From positions 1 through 56,637 of the forward strand of contig CBFIAS010000006.1 of assembly GCA_965660635.1 (NCBI GenBank): a stretch of DNA of 56,637 nt. The letters run 5' to 3'. Below, piece after piece: positions 21,755-30,945 of this stretch (its first letter is position 1; each line of letters begins with the position of its first letter). The notes under the pieces were generated by a model. That model did not search any database and was not told where the DNA came from. It saw only the letters and a list, made by a program, of their open reading frames with translations. A program made the translations under genes and the position numbers. The stretch is from UBA7374 sp965660635 (GTDB lineage: Bacteria; Verrucomicrobiota; Verrucomicrobiia; Opitutales; Coraliomargaritaceae).

Positions 21755-23708
21755 TGGCCGCGCGGCGCCCGTTCATCAAGCGGTGCAGCACCCACCCCAT
21801 ATCCCGGATCCGGTAGGGCTTGGCCACCACCGCGTCGAAGCCGTGCGCCTTCCATTCTGACATCACATTCGAGGTAGAGTAGCCGCTGGAGGCCACTGCG
21901 ACCAGGGCGGGATCGTATTCCCGCAATTGCCAACAGGCCTCCTCACCACCCATGCCGCCGGGCACGGTCAAGTCCAGAACCACCGCGCAAAACGGCTCTC
22001 CCGCCTCCATTGCTTCCCGGTAGGCCTGGATCGCCTCCGCGCCATCCCCGGTCAGGCACACATCATAGCCCAGCACAGTCAAGATCTCTCCGGCCACACG
22101 CTTCATCCCATCCATGTCGTCCATTACGAGAATGCGGCCGCTGCCCTTTGGCGGCAGCTCTTCTTCATTCGCCCCGGCTGTGCCAACCGGCATGCCTGCA
22201 TCCGGTTCTTTCGATTTCGGAAGGAAAACTTGAAAAGTCGCTCCCACACCCGGCTCGGAATCAACGGTTATCGTGCCGGCATGACGCTGGACAATGGAAA
22301 GGCAGGAAGCCAGCCCGAGGCCGTTACCGGATTTCTTCGTAGTGAAGTAGGGATCGAACACGCGCTCCAGGACATCCGGGGGAATTCCGGTTCCGTTGTC
22401 GCGGACGGCCAGGCAGACATAGCAACCGGGATCGAGGCCGGGCACGTCTTCCTCCGCGAGATTGCGGTTCTCCAGCCCAAGGGTGAGCACCCCGCCGTCC
22501 GGCATGGCCTGGTCGGCATTGATCACAAGATTGTTGATCACCTGGCTAATCTGCCCCTTGTCGGCATCGACAGCCCAGAGAGCCGGATCGTTCAACAGTT
22601 CGAAGCGCACGTTCGACCCACGGAGAATGAATTCTGCGCAGTCGCGAACCAATTCGTCAAGAGTAGTCGCCTCGATTTCCGGCGCCCCCCCCTTGGAGAA
22701 AGTCAAAAGCTGGCGTGTAAGCCCCTGCGCCTGGAGCGCTGCCTTCTCTGCAGAGAGCAGTTTTCCGGCCTCGCCGTGCGCAGGGCCCAGCGCCATGCGA
22801 ACCATTGAGAGATTGCCCAGAACAGCAGTCAGGATGTTGTTGAAGTCGTGGGCAATGCCCCCGGCCAACTGGCTGATGGACTGCAGCGTCTCGTTCTGCA
22901 AGCCCTCCCCGGCGCCTCCAGCGCCCAGCTCTTGCTCCTGTTCCCGGGTCGGCTCGCCCTCCGGCTCTGTCCGCCCGGAAACATCCCGCAAAACGATCAG
23001 GATACGGGGCTCGCCGAGGTGGGCGAAATCCACCGCCTGAAGTTGCACCCGGCGCATCGAGCCATCAACGCCGGGTATATCGATCAATAGATCCGCGTCT
23101 GCCCGGGCATCTAAAGGAAAGACCTCGCCGACCAGCGAGTTCGGGCCGGTCTCCAGCAGTTCCGAGGCCGCCCGGTTCAAGAGGATGATCTGTTGTGACT
23201 TGTCCAGCACCAGCAGCGGCTCACCAAATGCGTCAAACACCCCCCGGTAGAAACTACTGCCGAAGGGACTGGAGGTGAGCCGCGAAGACTTCTCCGCGGA
23301 TATCCAGGCCGCCCGGTCGAGGGCATGGCGGATGCTCCGGCCAAGCGAAGGTCCGTCCAGGGAGTCGAGGTCGAGACGGTCCTGCACCCGGCGTGGGAGG
23401 ATAGCACTCGCGGAAGCGTTCCCCAAAAGGAGAATAACAGCTCCGGACGATGCGGAGAGCAGGGGCGGTGGCACTTCGCCCGGGCTGATCGATGCGTCCA
23501 GCAGAATCACATCAAAGCTGGCCTCCTGCAAGACATCGAGACCCTCTTCGAGGGAAGCCACGGCGAGCAAGTCATAGGACAATGAAGAGGCCTCCAGACA
23601 GATGTCGATCCGCTCGAGGCGGCTCGGCTCGTCTGTTAGCAGTAGGATTCCAAGCAGTGCAGTTGTCCCGTCTTCCGGCATGGGCAATGAGCGTGTGGCC
23701 GGAAGCAT
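21747..23708 (-). CDS. soluble hybrid histidine kinase (REC-PAS-HisKA-HATPase-REC)
   Basis: The 653-residue protein has no membrane helix. In order: a receiver-like domain (about 15-130) with LLDASI as the phosphoacceptor position but no clear lysine near the end; a PAS-like domain (about 160-250; GVFDAFGEPLLVLDKSQQIILLNRAAS); HisKA with QLAGGIAHDFNNILTAVLGN (H near 285); HATPase with NNLVINADQAM, VRDNGTGIPPDVLERVFDPYFTTK and GNGLGLA; and a complete C-terminal receiver with ILVMDD, VVLDLTVPGGMGG and VVAKPY. It is a cytoplasmic hybrid kinase of the 'H-DFNN' type. No separate response regulator is adjacent. An ATG at 23681 (MPEDGTTALLG) is an equally possible start. Confidence 0.88.
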   Translation of the reverse strand: MLPATRSLPMPEDGTTALLGILLLTDEPSRLERIDICLEASSLSYDLLAVASLEEGLDVLQEASFDVILLDASISPGEVPPPLLSASSGAVILLLGNASASAILPRRVQDRLDLDSLDGPSLGRSIRHALDRAAWISAEKSSRLTSSPFGSSFYRGVFDAFGEPLLVLDKSQQIILLNRAASELLETGPNSLVGEVFPLDARADADLLIDIPGVDGSMRRVQLQAVDFAHLGEPRILIVLRDVSGRTEPEGEPTREQEQELGAGGAGEGLQNETLQSISQLAGGIAHDFNNILTAVLGNLSMVRMALGPAHGEAGKLLSAEKAALQAQGLTRQLLTFSKGGAPEIEATTLDELVRDCAEFILRGSNVRFELLNDPALWAVDADKGQISQVINNLVINADQAMPDGGVLTLGLENRNLAEEDVPGLDPGCYVCLAVRDNGTGIPPDVLERVFDPYFTTKKSGNGLGLASCLSIVQRHAGTITVDSEPGVGATFQVFLPKSKEPDAGMPVGTAGANEEELPPKGSGRILVMDDMDGMKRVAGEILTVLGYDVCLTGDGAEAIQAYREAMEAGEPFCAVVLDLTVPGGMGGEEACWQLREYDPALVAVASSGYSTSNVMSEWKAHGFDAVVAKPYRIRDMGWVLHRLMNGRRAAIN

Positions 23709-23761
23709 GCTGGACTAGAGGCAAGAGGCAATTGCATATTGGCGAGGTTAGCAGGACGGCT

Positions 23762-25411
23762 TTAACGGTGTTGCCGCAAGGTCGAGATCACGATGTAGAG
23801 CCCGAGAACGACAGAGACGAGGAAGCCGACCATGCCGATCAAGGGGTATCCCCAGAGCAGCGGTGCGACTCCGGTGGTGATGACCAGGGAAGAGCCGATG
23901 ATCAATGAGCCGATGATGATGCCCACGGTGAGCCGGTTCATGGAGGCGTTGAAGGTCTCCTCCAGCCGCTCGGTTCCAGCATGGTGCATATTGATCCGCA
24001 GATCCTCGTCCTCCACCCGCTGGAGGATGCGCTGGAGCAATTCCGGCACTTGCTGCATCGGCCGGAGCATGGAGAGGAAGGGATAGACGGTCTGCTGCAC
24101 GATGCTGGCCGGATTCCAACGCTCCTTCTCCAGCTGATGCAGGAAAGGCCGGGCGACCTGCTGGATGTCAAAACCGGGGTCGAGGGCGCGAGCCGTCTCC
24201 TCGACGCAGAGGACCGCCTTGGCCAGCAATGCGTAGTCCGGCGGCACGTCGATGCCGTTCATGCCGAAGACATAGAGCATCTCGAGACCGACCGAGCCGA
24301 TCTTCGCGCCCGAAGGCCCCAGCTCGCGGTGCTTGTTGAGCAGATAGGCGACCTGTTTCTCCAGCCGCGCCGAGTCGATCCGGCGGCTGTTCACCGCCAT
24401 CGACCGGGCCACGCGGATGACCTTGCCTGCGTCGCGGGCGGTAATCCCGGCAAAGAGGTCGGCCAGTTGGAAGCGCATCTCCCGGGTGGTCTGCCCGACC
24501 TGCCCCCAGTCGAGGAAGCAGATCCGGCGATCGGGGGTGACCAGGAGGTTGCCGGCATGCGGATCGGCATGAAAAAACCCGGTGCCGACGATCTGCCTGA
24601 AGACGGCCTGCCCGCCCAGCCGCGCCAGCTCCCGGGCCTCTGCAGCAGAGAGCTCGACGGCGTCCGGGGCGGATCCTTCCACCCACTCCGTGACCAGCAG
24701 GCGGCGTGTGGTGAACCGCTCATGCACGGCAGGTGCGAAGACGCGGGGCTCTGCCTGGTCGAGTGAGCGGAAGATCTCAGCATTGTCCGCCTCGTTGCGG
24801 TAATCCATCTCTCCGGTGAGCCGCTTTTCCGCCTCCCGCACAAGGACCGGCAGGTTGTAGGGACGCAACTCCTCCACGCGGGCATGGATCTGGCGGGCAA
24901 ACCATCCGATAATTTCAAGGTCAGCGGAGACCGTCTTGTGGATGTCCGCGCGTTGCACCTTGACGGCCACCCATTGCCCGGTGCCACGCAAGCGGGCCTT
25001 GTAGACCTGGCCGAGCGAGCCGGACGCCGACGGTTTGCGGTCGAACGCTTCGAAGACCGTGTCGATCCCGCCTCCCAACTCCTTCAGAAGCACGGGCTCG
25101 ATCTTCTCAAAAGGCTGCGGCTCAACTTGGCTTCGGAGTTTCTTCAGTTCCATGACCAGTGGCTCCGGCAGGCGGTCCGGGCGCGTGGCGAGGATCTGGC
25201 CGAACTTCACGAAAATCGGCCCAAGCTCCTCCAGCGCGCTGCGCAACCGCTCATAGGGCGTGAGGTGGGCGACCCGTCGACGGACGAGATTGCGCAGGAG
25301 GAACTGCGGTGTCTCCAGTTGCAGAAGCAGATCCTCGAAACCCCATCGCGCAAGGATCGCAACGATTTCCGGTGCGCGCACCGCGTTGGCCAGATAGTTG
25401 AAGGGCTTCAC
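23762..25411 (-). CDS. UbiB/ABC1 (AarF) family atypical kinase
   Basis: The 549-residue protein has the ABC1 kinase core: LGPIFVKFGQILATRPDRLP near 65 (the KxGQ region), KPSASGSLGQVYKARL (nucleotide-binding loop), VAVKVQR (lysine), a catalytic loop FFHADPHAGNLLV near 280, and the magnesium motif LDWGQVG replacing DFG. Two hydrophobic helices at the C-terminus (about 495-545, LTVGIIIGSLIIGSSLVITTG) anchor it in the membrane. Related proteins are needed for ubiquinone or other isoprenoid-quinone synthesis, or have unknown lipid-linked roles. It starts at GTG. A phasin-like gene lies 36 bases upstream on the same strand, so they may be co-transcribed; this pairing is common in bacteria. Confidence 0.85.
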   Translation of the reverse strand: MKPFNYLANAVRAPEIVAILARWGFEDLLLQLETPQFLLRNLVRRRVAHLTPYERLRSALEELGPIFVKFGQILATRPDRLPEPLVMELKKLRSQVEPQPFEKIEPVLLKELGGGIDTVFEAFDRKPSASGSLGQVYKARLRGTGQWVAVKVQRADIHKTVSADLEIIGWFARQIHARVEELRPYNLPVLVREAEKRLTGEMDYRNEADNAEIFRSLDQAEPRVFAPAVHERFTTRRLLVTEWVEGSAPDAVELSAAEARELARLGGQAVFRQIVGTGFFHADPHAGNLLVTPDRRICFLDWGQVGQTTREMRFQLADLFAGITARDAGKVIRVARSMAVNSRRIDSARLEKQVAYLLNKHRELGPSGAKIGSVGLEMLYVFGMNGIDVPPDYALLAKAVLCVEETARALDPGFDIQQVARPFLHQLEKERWNPASIVQQTVYPFLSMLRPMQQVPELLQRILQRVEDEDLRINMHHAGTERLEETFNASMNRLTVGIIIGSLIIGSSLVITTGVAPLLWGYPLIGMVGFLVSVVLGLYIVISTLRQHR

Positions 25412-25447
25412 CTGCCGGGCATAGCTGTTTGCGACGAAAAGCGGGGG

Positions 25448-25762
25448 CTAGTCGCCGTTGGGAAACTCGCGGTGCAAGCGGCCCTCAAGCTCCTGCACCC
25501 GGGCCTCAAGCGCCTCCAATTGCTCGCTCGTCACCACATTCGCGCGATGCAGCATCTCGTTGAAGAGCTTGCTCGCCTCGACCTTCGCCTTCTCGGTCTC
25601 CGCCTCGCCCTCGGACACGATCTTGTCCGTCATGGCAGCGGCTTCCTCGCGGGTGAGCTTCCCCTTTTCTACTAGTTCATCCAGTGACTCGAGTACCTTG
25701 TCTTTCGTCACGACAGCCAGACCCACGCCGGCCCATAGCGTTTTCTTTACCAAATCAATCAT
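25448..25762 (-). CDS. phasin-like coiled-coil protein
   Basis: The 104-residue protein starts MIDLVKKTLWAGVGLAVVTKDKV and continues as a charged helix ending in an Arg/Glu-rich heptad stretch (TSEQLEALEARVQELEGRLH). A short hydrophobic start followed by a long amphipathic helix is the pattern of 'phasin family' proteins that sit beside ABC1 kinases. In such pairs the protein probably modulates the membrane-bound kinase or coats lipid granules. No PHA synthesis gene is nearby, so a role in polyhydroxyalkanoate granules has no support here. Confidence 0.72.
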   Translation of the reverse strand: MIDLVKKTLWAGVGLAVVTKDKVLESLDELVEKGKLTREEAAAMTDKIVSEGEAETEKAKVEASKLFNEMLHRANVVTSEQLEALEARVQELEGRLHREFPNGD

Positions 25763-25815
25763 GGCACCAGCCTAAGCCTCCCGTGACGAAAGACAAGGAC
25801 GCATCGCGACCGATT

Positions 25816-26535
25816 CTATTCCTGCAAATGCAGCCACCATTTGCGCCCCTCCCGGTCGAGCAGGGACACCTTGTCGCCGGAAACCTGGTCGACTGCCAAA
25901 ACCGGTCGGCGCGAGACGAGCTCGCCCTCCAAGTATAGCCTTCCGTCGATCACAGCCGAGGGCGGATCTGCACCGGGCGCCGTGGCGTCCAGCTTCATGC
26001 CAGGCACCAGCCGGGTCAGCGAGGCCAGCAAATCGTCTCCGCCCGTGCCCGGCACGGTGATCTGGTGCACCACCTCGCTGCCCAGCATCTCGCCCTCGCG
26101 GATACGCTTGCGGCCGAAACGCACAAAGAAACCTTGTTCGTCCAAGCCTATGTTCTCCACGATGTAAGTCGCCAGATCCTCCGGCAGCGGCGGGGGCAGG
26201 CCCTCCTCCTCTTCCACCTGCTCAGGTAGCTCAGGCTGCTCCGGCTCTATATAGCCCGCGACAAAAGGATCCCGCTGCAAATTAGCGAACTGACGCCAAC
26301 GCTCTGGCAGCCAGCGCTCGCGGAGGAGGCATCCCATGTACTCGACCGCCCGGGGTTCGGCCTGTTCCGCCGACGCAGAACCGGAACCGAGGGACACCGC
26401 GGGCGCGGCAGAACGGGCCGGCAGGAAGTCCAGCAGCGACTGGAAGCTGCCCGGCGCAATACGATAAGCCAAAAACAACGCCGCGACCAAGGCCAGCGGC
26501 AGGATCACACGCGGGTCATTGAACGTGCTCCGCAT
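25816..26535 (-). CDS. PilP/GspC-like inner-membrane protein of the pilus operon
   Basis: The 239-residue product starts MRSTFNDPRVILPLALVAALFLAYRI, with one membrane helix near residues 10-28. It has a proline/glutamate-rich linker (EPEQPELPEQVEEEEGLPPPLPEDL) and a C-terminal beta-rich domain in which AVIDGRLYLEGELVSRRPVLAVDQVSGDKVSLLDREGRKWWL is the visible core. This layout, a membrane anchor, a disordered linker and an HR-like beta domain with a KVSLLDREG strand, is that of PilP and GspC, which connect the inner-membrane platform to the secretin. It is the last gene of the operon. Its start overlaps the preceding gene by 20 bases. Family assignment rests on position and layout, not on strong sequence identity. 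Confidence 0.6.
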   Translation of the reverse strand: MRSTFNDPRVILPLALVAALFLAYRIAPGSFQSLLDFLPARSAAPAVSLGSGSASAEQAEPRAVEYMGCLLRERWLPERWRQFANLQRDPFVAGYIEPEQPELPEQVEEEEGLPPPLPEDLATYIVENIGLDEQGFFVRFGRKRIREGEMLGSEVVHQITVPGTGGDDLLASLTRLVPGMKLDATAPGADPPSAVIDGRLYLEGELVSRRPVLAVDQVSGDKVSLLDREGRKWWLHLQE

Positions 26536-27154
26536 CGGGCAAATCCTCCAAGGTTGTATCGGCAACAGTCAAATCGGGACGGCACGGCAGGAAGACCCCC
26601 ATCGACATCTCGTAGCCGTCAATCGTGCGCTCCAGCCGGATGGATTCGATCTCCTTGAATGGCGGAGCCCGCCAAATATAGTGGCTCAAGCCGACTGCCG
26701 CCTTGACCGGCAACCGCGGAGCCGCTTCCTCGTCTGGCGCAGTCTGCATTCGCGCGGAAAGCAAAGCCGAGACCGCCCCAACAGGCAGACGCGGGTCGGC
26801 CTCTATGGATTCTTCCACCGTGACCGCTCCCAAGTCCCACTCTGCCACCTCGAAGGCTGCATGCAAATCCGCCCGGATAGACTCTTCAGCGCGGCTGCTC
26901 ATAGGAAGAAAATCCTCTGCGAACAAGCGTGAGCGGCGGCGCAAATCAGAAAGGGTAAGCCCGTTCAACTGCTCCTCCAATTTGTCATGCTCCTGCTGGA
27001 TGCGCACCGACTCCTCGAGGAGTGCGGCGACCCGTGCTTCCCGCTCCTGCAATCCTGAGCCCAGCCAGTGAAGGAAGATGATGCCTGCAGCCAGCCCGGC
27101 CAGAACCGGCCAGGCGGACAAGATGCGCAGAGTCATGTAGAGAAGGCGATGCAT
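26516..27154 (-). CDS. PilO/GspM-like inner-membrane protein
   Basis: The 212-residue protein has a short cytoplasmic start, one membrane helix (about residues 12-32, ILSAWPVLAGLAAGIIFL), then a coiled-coil (GLQEREARVAALLEESVRIQQEHDKLEEQLNGL) and an alpha/beta domain with ESIRLERTIDGYEMSMGVFLP. That is the topology of PilO and GspM. It lies between a GspL-like protein (2 bases away) and a PilP-like protein (20-base overlap), exactly where a PilO would be expected. The conserved sequence is low, so the assignment is by order and topology. Confidence 0.65.
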   Translation of the reverse strand: MHRLLYMTLRILSAWPVLAGLAAGIIFLHWLGSGLQEREARVAALLEESVRIQQEHDKLEEQLNGLTLSDLRRRSRLFAEDFLPMSSRAEESIRADLHAAFEVAEWDLGAVTVEESIEADPRLPVGAVSALLSARMQTAPDEEAAPRLPVKAAVGLSHYIWRAPPFKEIESIRLERTIDGYEMSMGVFLPCRPDLTVADTTLEDLPDAEHVQ

Positions 27155-27156
27155 GT

Positions 27157-28491
27157 TTAGAGAGTCTGAGTATCCACCATTTGCGGCCGTATGGCGATAT
27201 CCATTTCAAAAAAGCGCTGGGCCCCGCGTCGGGTGAACCGCGAACTGCTGGATCCTTCACGGACGAAGTTGATCTCGCTGCTATCGATCGACCAGCCCTG
27301 GTTGTCCAATGATTCCTTGAACTGATCGAGCTGGCTACCCAAATCCAGATCCGGCGAGAGGGGCCGTCCGCGCATCTGCACCAGCAGGCTCTTGGACTCC
27401 CCGTCAATCCGGCAATCGATCCGGTCCAGCTCCAGATCCGGCGGGAGGGCTTCCCCGATCCCTGCCACCAGCACCGGGACCGGCGAAGGAACCGGATCCT
27501 CCGGCTTCTCCTCCATCCGGTTGCGGCAAAACGCGACTAACTGACGCAGGGTCCGCTCCTCGGCAAGCGCCGCCTTGGCCTCTTCCAGTTGAATTTGCCC
27601 GGCCCGGATCTCGGGCAACAATTCAAGCCGCCGGGACTCCAGCGACTGTTTCCGGGCCAGCCCGGGCTGGATTTGCAGGAAGGAAAGCAGGAGCAGCACG
27701 GCAAGGACGGAAAAAGCCCGCACGCGAAAACGCAGGGCGGCCTGACGGCGGCGCTCGCGGGGCGCGCTGAGATTGAGCATGGACTTGGCCGGCAGGCTAA
27801 ACAAGGCAGCCGGCACCGCCCCTCCTTCCGTCGGAGCCTCCTGCAACGACGGGCTGAGGCCGAACTCCTGCTCGATGAAAAGCGCGAGACGCCCGGAGGA
27901 ACGCTCCAGCAGCGCGGGATCCTCCTGGCAGTTGCCGGCGCGCACAAAGAAGAGCAATTTCCCGGCAGCATTGCGGGCCACCAGATACGTTACCTCGCCT
28001 ACCCGCGCAGGAAAGATCGCGCCGCTGGAAGAAGGCTGGTCCGGCAAGCAAGCGGCGAGTGCCGCCGGGAGGCTGAAGATCCCTTCCAAGTAGATGCCCG
28101 CCCGCAAGGCCCACGCAGCGACGGGGCCATTCAGCCCGGCGGGAAAGCTTGCCACCAGCCGCAGATCCTGCGTTCCGACCTCCTCGGCAGGCAACGCCAG
28201 CGCGGACCAGTTGCGAGGCTCCTTGCCGTAGGTCTTCTGTTGACGCTGTTCCAGCAATTGGCGCTGCAGCTTCTTCGACATCCGGGGAATCCGCTCCAGG
28301 CGGTGATCCAACAGCGGGTGGTCAAGCAACAAGGTCAACCGGCTTCCAGATAGCAGGCCGCTGTGCAACTGCAGGAAAGCCACCAGCGTTTCGGCATCCT
28401 CCGCCTGCCCTTCGGCAAGGCACTCCACGCCGCGACTGGCAGCCCGCCAGATGCGCACCTCACCGTGATCCCATATGACTCGTGTCCGCAT
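27157..28491 (-). CDS. GspL / PilM-N-like membrane protein
   Basis: The 444-residue protein begins with an actin-like cytoplasmic half (about 1-225): MRTRVIWDHGEVRIWRAASRG, LTLLLDHPLLDHRLERIP and EVTYLVARNAAGKLLFFVRAG. One membrane helix follows at about 258-278 (VRAFSVLAVLLLLSFLQIQ), then a coiled-coil (QSLESRRLELLPEIRAGQIQL) and a periplasmic domain with LELDRIDCRIDGESKSLLVQMRG. The single chain therefore combines the PilM-like and PilN-like parts, which is what GspL does in type II secretion. It couples the cytoplasmic ATPase to the periplasmic PilO-like protein encoded next. An analogous PilM-PilN fusion occurs at 47092-48756. Confidence 0.7.
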   Translation of the reverse strand: MRTRVIWDHGEVRIWRAASRGVECLAEGQAEDAETLVAFLQLHSGLLSGSRLTLLLDHPLLDHRLERIPRMSKKLQRQLLEQRQQKTYGKEPRNWSALALPAEEVGTQDLRLVASFPAGLNGPVAAWALRAGIYLEGIFSLPAALAACLPDQPSSSGAIFPARVGEVTYLVARNAAGKLLFFVRAGNCQEDPALLERSSGRLALFIEQEFGLSPSLQEAPTEGGAVPAALFSLPAKSMLNLSAPRERRRQAALRFRVRAFSVLAVLLLLSFLQIQPGLARKQSLESRRLELLPEIRAGQIQLEEAKAALAEERTLRQLVAFCRNRMEEKPEDPVPSPVPVLVAGIGEALPPDLELDRIDCRIDGESKSLLVQMRGRPLSPDLDLGSQLDQFKESLDNQGWSIDSSEINFVREGSSSSRFTRRGAQRFFEMDIAIRPQMVDTQTL

Positions 28492-28502
28492 GTTTGAAAT
28501 AG

Positions 28503-29735
28503 TTAGTAGCTCCAGGCCAGCCCGTCAAAGCGAAGTGAGCTGTAATTTTCGTTAATGACGAAGATGCCGACTCCTTCATTTTTCCCGCTCCAGGGCATCT
28601 TCAGCCGCAGTTCCTGGGATTTGAGGAAGAAGCGATCCTGAATCGGATCGTCGTCGATACCCCAGCCGTCGAGCAGCAACTCAACGGCGTTGCTCAATGG
28701 GTTGATCAAGGCCATCGGCGCGCGCACGGCATCGGAGTTGGAGCTAGTGTAGATCTCATAAGGCACGCGCACACTCTGCGGGTTGTCGTCGGCATCCAAT
28801 TGCTGGCCCGCGATGATGAATCCGGCAGGAGCCGTCTCGTCGACTGGACGGCCCGGCTGCACCAGATACAGCCCGTCCACGGTGACCTCATCCACATCCC
28901 CAGAGCTCGATACAGCACCCAGCTTGAGGCTGGCACGAACTCCGTCCAGATTGTAGATGCCCAACTCGGGCAGCGGCTGGGCTAGATAGGTTCCCAGAGA
29001 AGCATTCAAAAAAGAAAAGAGGTTGCCGTCATTGTCGTAAAGCACTTCCAGGATTCTCCGGTTCTCAATAACCACCCGGCAAAGAAGATCGCGCAGGTCG
29101 ATACGCTCAAGGTTCAGCTCAGCGGCGCGTCCCGTCCAAGCCGCGGCATCCAATCCGAAGTCGGCTAGAGAGCCAATAGCAGGATTGCCGTTTGCACCAA
29201 CGGACCAGTCCGACCAGAAGGCCTCGAACTGCGCCGGAGTCAAAGAGGCAGGCAAGAGCAAGTCTGGATTCGTGGTGGAGAGCAGGAGCATGCGCAGTTC
29301 TGCCGGGTCACTCACATCGGCCAGCCAAGCGCTGCCGTCGCCCGTGGTCTCGTAAAATGTCTTGCCGGCCCAGTTCGAGGCCGCGAGGAAGAGTCGCCGA
29401 GGACGGTCGCTGCCCTCGGGGAAACGGATCTGCCCCTCGCTCCCTCCGCCATGGCGTTCAGCCAGCCGCCACCAGGCGGAGGTGTCCGCCGGTCCAGGCA
29501 AGGCCGCGTCATCCAGCGGGAAGAGCTGCTCTCGAAGAACGCCCCGCTTCAATGCATCGGCAATGATCGGCAAGTAGGCGTCGTCACCAGCCTGCCGCTG
29601 GCTGCGGATGATATCGATGGTCAGCGGCGCGGCAGCGGCCAGCAGAAGAGAAATGATGGTGAGCACACCGATCAGCTCAAGCAGGGTGAAGGCCCGGCTC
29701 CTTGAAATCTTACTGTGTCGGCATGCTTCCATCAT
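28503..29735 (-). CDS. large minor pseudopilin
   Basis: The 410-residue product has a prepilin leader and methylation segment, SRA-FTLLELIGVLTIISLLLAAAAPL, with glutamate at +5 and one membrane helix (about 16-38). Cleavage would again fall after alanine. The globular part is much larger than a major pilin and mostly beta-strand; it resembles no subfamily I can name, although the size matches large minor pilins such as GspK or tip adhesins. GspK normally lacks the +5 glutamate, so it is not a plain GspK. The ATG overlaps the gspF stop as ATGA, and the longer TTG start at 29738 would add only one residue. Confidence 0.78.
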   Translation of the reverse strand: MMEACRHSKISRSRAFTLLELIGVLTIISLLLAAAAPLTIDIIRSQRQAGDDAYLPIIADALKRGVLREQLFPLDDAALPGPADTSAWWRLAERHGGGSEGQIRFPEGSDRPRRLFLAASNWAGKTFYETTGDGSAWLADVSDPAELRMLLLSTTNPDLLLPASLTPAQFEAFWSDWSVGANGNPAIGSLADFGLDAAAWTGRAAELNLERIDLRDLLCRVVIENRRILEVLYDNDGNLFSFLNASLGTYLAQPLPELGIYNLDGVRASLKLGAVSSSGDVDEVTVDGLYLVQPGRPVDETAPAGFIIAGQQLDADDNPQSVRVPYEIYTSSNSDAVRAPMALINPLSNAVELLLDGWGIDDDPIQDRFFLKSQELRLKMPWSGKNEGVGIFVINENYSSLRFDGLAWSY

Positions 29736-30943
29736 CAAAAAGCGCTGGGGCTGAGCATGTTGATCAAGGGGAGGAAGACGGCTGCCGCGACCAGGCCGGC
29801 GAGACAGATGGTGATGACGATGAGGCCCGGCTCCAGGATGGCGAAGAAGGCCTTGATCTTGCGCGGCACAAGGTCGTCATAATATTCCACCACGGATTGC
29901 AGGGAATCATCCAGCGAGCCGCTGCGCTCGCCCACCCCGACCATGGTCAAGACAAGCGAGGGAAAGACCTTCTCGCGGGCCATCGCCTGGTTCATCGTCC
30001 ATCCGTTGGCCACGGCCGTCTCGACCCGCTGCAGGCTGGCCTCGATGACCTTGTTGCCCACCACGTCTCGCGACGAAGCCAAGGCATCGGTGATGACGAT
30101 CCCGGCCTGCAGCATGAGGATCAGGCTGCGCAGGAAGCGGTTGACCGCGAGATTCAGGATGATGTCGCCGAGGAAAGGCAGCTTGAGCAGGAAATGGTCA
30201 CGCCAGAGCGAGGCTTTCGGGGAGTAGGTGAAGAGCATCCGGAGCGAGGCCGGAAGAATGAAGGCGACAGCGAGGATGCCCCACCACTGGTGCTGGACGA
30301 ACTCGCTGGCCTGGATCATCACCTTCGTGATCCAGGGCAGTTCAATATCCAGCTCGAAGAGCATCTCCGTGATGGTGGGAAAGACGAAGCGCAGGGCGAT
30401 AACGATGAAGGCGACGAGTGCCAGCAGGACACAGATCGGATAGAGCATGGCCTGCTTGAAGGACTTCCAGTTCTTATCCATCCACTCAAGATACTCGCGC
30501 AACTGGATAAGATTTTCAGAAAGCGATCCGCTGCGCTCCGCCACCTGCACGATGTTACGCACATACTTGGGAAAGATCCGGGGGAATTCCGCCATGCCTT
30601 CGCTCACCGGAGTTCCCTGTTCGACCACCTCGGCCAGCCGTTGGCGTACTGCCGCGCTGCGGCCTCCGGTCTCTTCGCCCTCCCGCACGTGCAGAGCCTC
30701 CAGAATGGGCACACCCGCCCGCAACTGGATACCGACCTGGAAAATCATGTTGGCCAGCTCGCTGGTCTTCAGCTTGCTATTGGCATTGCGCCGCTCCGTC
30801 CGCTTATCGCGGGACTTGTAGGAGACCAGCTCCATGCTTTCACGGGCCAGCATCTCGCGCAAACGATCTGCCGTGTCGGCCTCCCGGGAGCCCTTACTCA
30901 GCATTCCCTGCGGTGTCACGGCAGTGTATTCAAACTTCGCCAT
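29735..30943 (-). CDS. gspF: type II secretion / type IV pilus inner-membrane platform protein GspF (PilC)
   Basis: The 402-residue protein begins MAKFEYTAVTPQGMLSKGSREADTADRLREML, the N-terminal cytoplasmic helical region shared by GspF and PilC. It has two copies of the GspF domain (about 65-190 and 265-390), each with a 'GV...AL' start and GERSGSL (QVAERSGSLSENL near 130; GVGERSGSLDDSLQ near 335). Three membrane spans are visible: two between the domains and one at the C-terminus (LIVITICLAGLVAAAVFLPLI). It forms the platform on which GspE drives pilin assembly. GspE is encoded two bases upstream. Confidence 0.93.
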   Translation of the reverse strand: MAKFEYTAVTPQGMLSKGSREADTADRLREMLARESMELVSYKSRDKRTERRNANSKLKTSELANMIFQVGIQLRAGVPILEALHVREGEETGGRSAAVRQRLAEVVEQGTPVSEGMAEFPRIFPKYVRNIVQVAERSGSLSENLIQLREYLEWMDKNWKSFKQAMLYPICVLLALVAFIVIALRFVFPTITEMLFELDIELPWITKVMIQASEFVQHQWWGILAVAFILPASLRMLFTYSPKASLWRDHFLLKLPFLGDIILNLAVNRFLRSLILMLQAGIVITDALASSRDVVGNKVIEASLQRVETAVANGWTMNQAMAREKVFPSLVLTMVGVGERSGSLDDSLQSVVEYYDDLVPRKIKAFFAILEPGLIVITICLAGLVAAAVFLPLINMLSPSAF

Positions 30944-30945
30944 GA

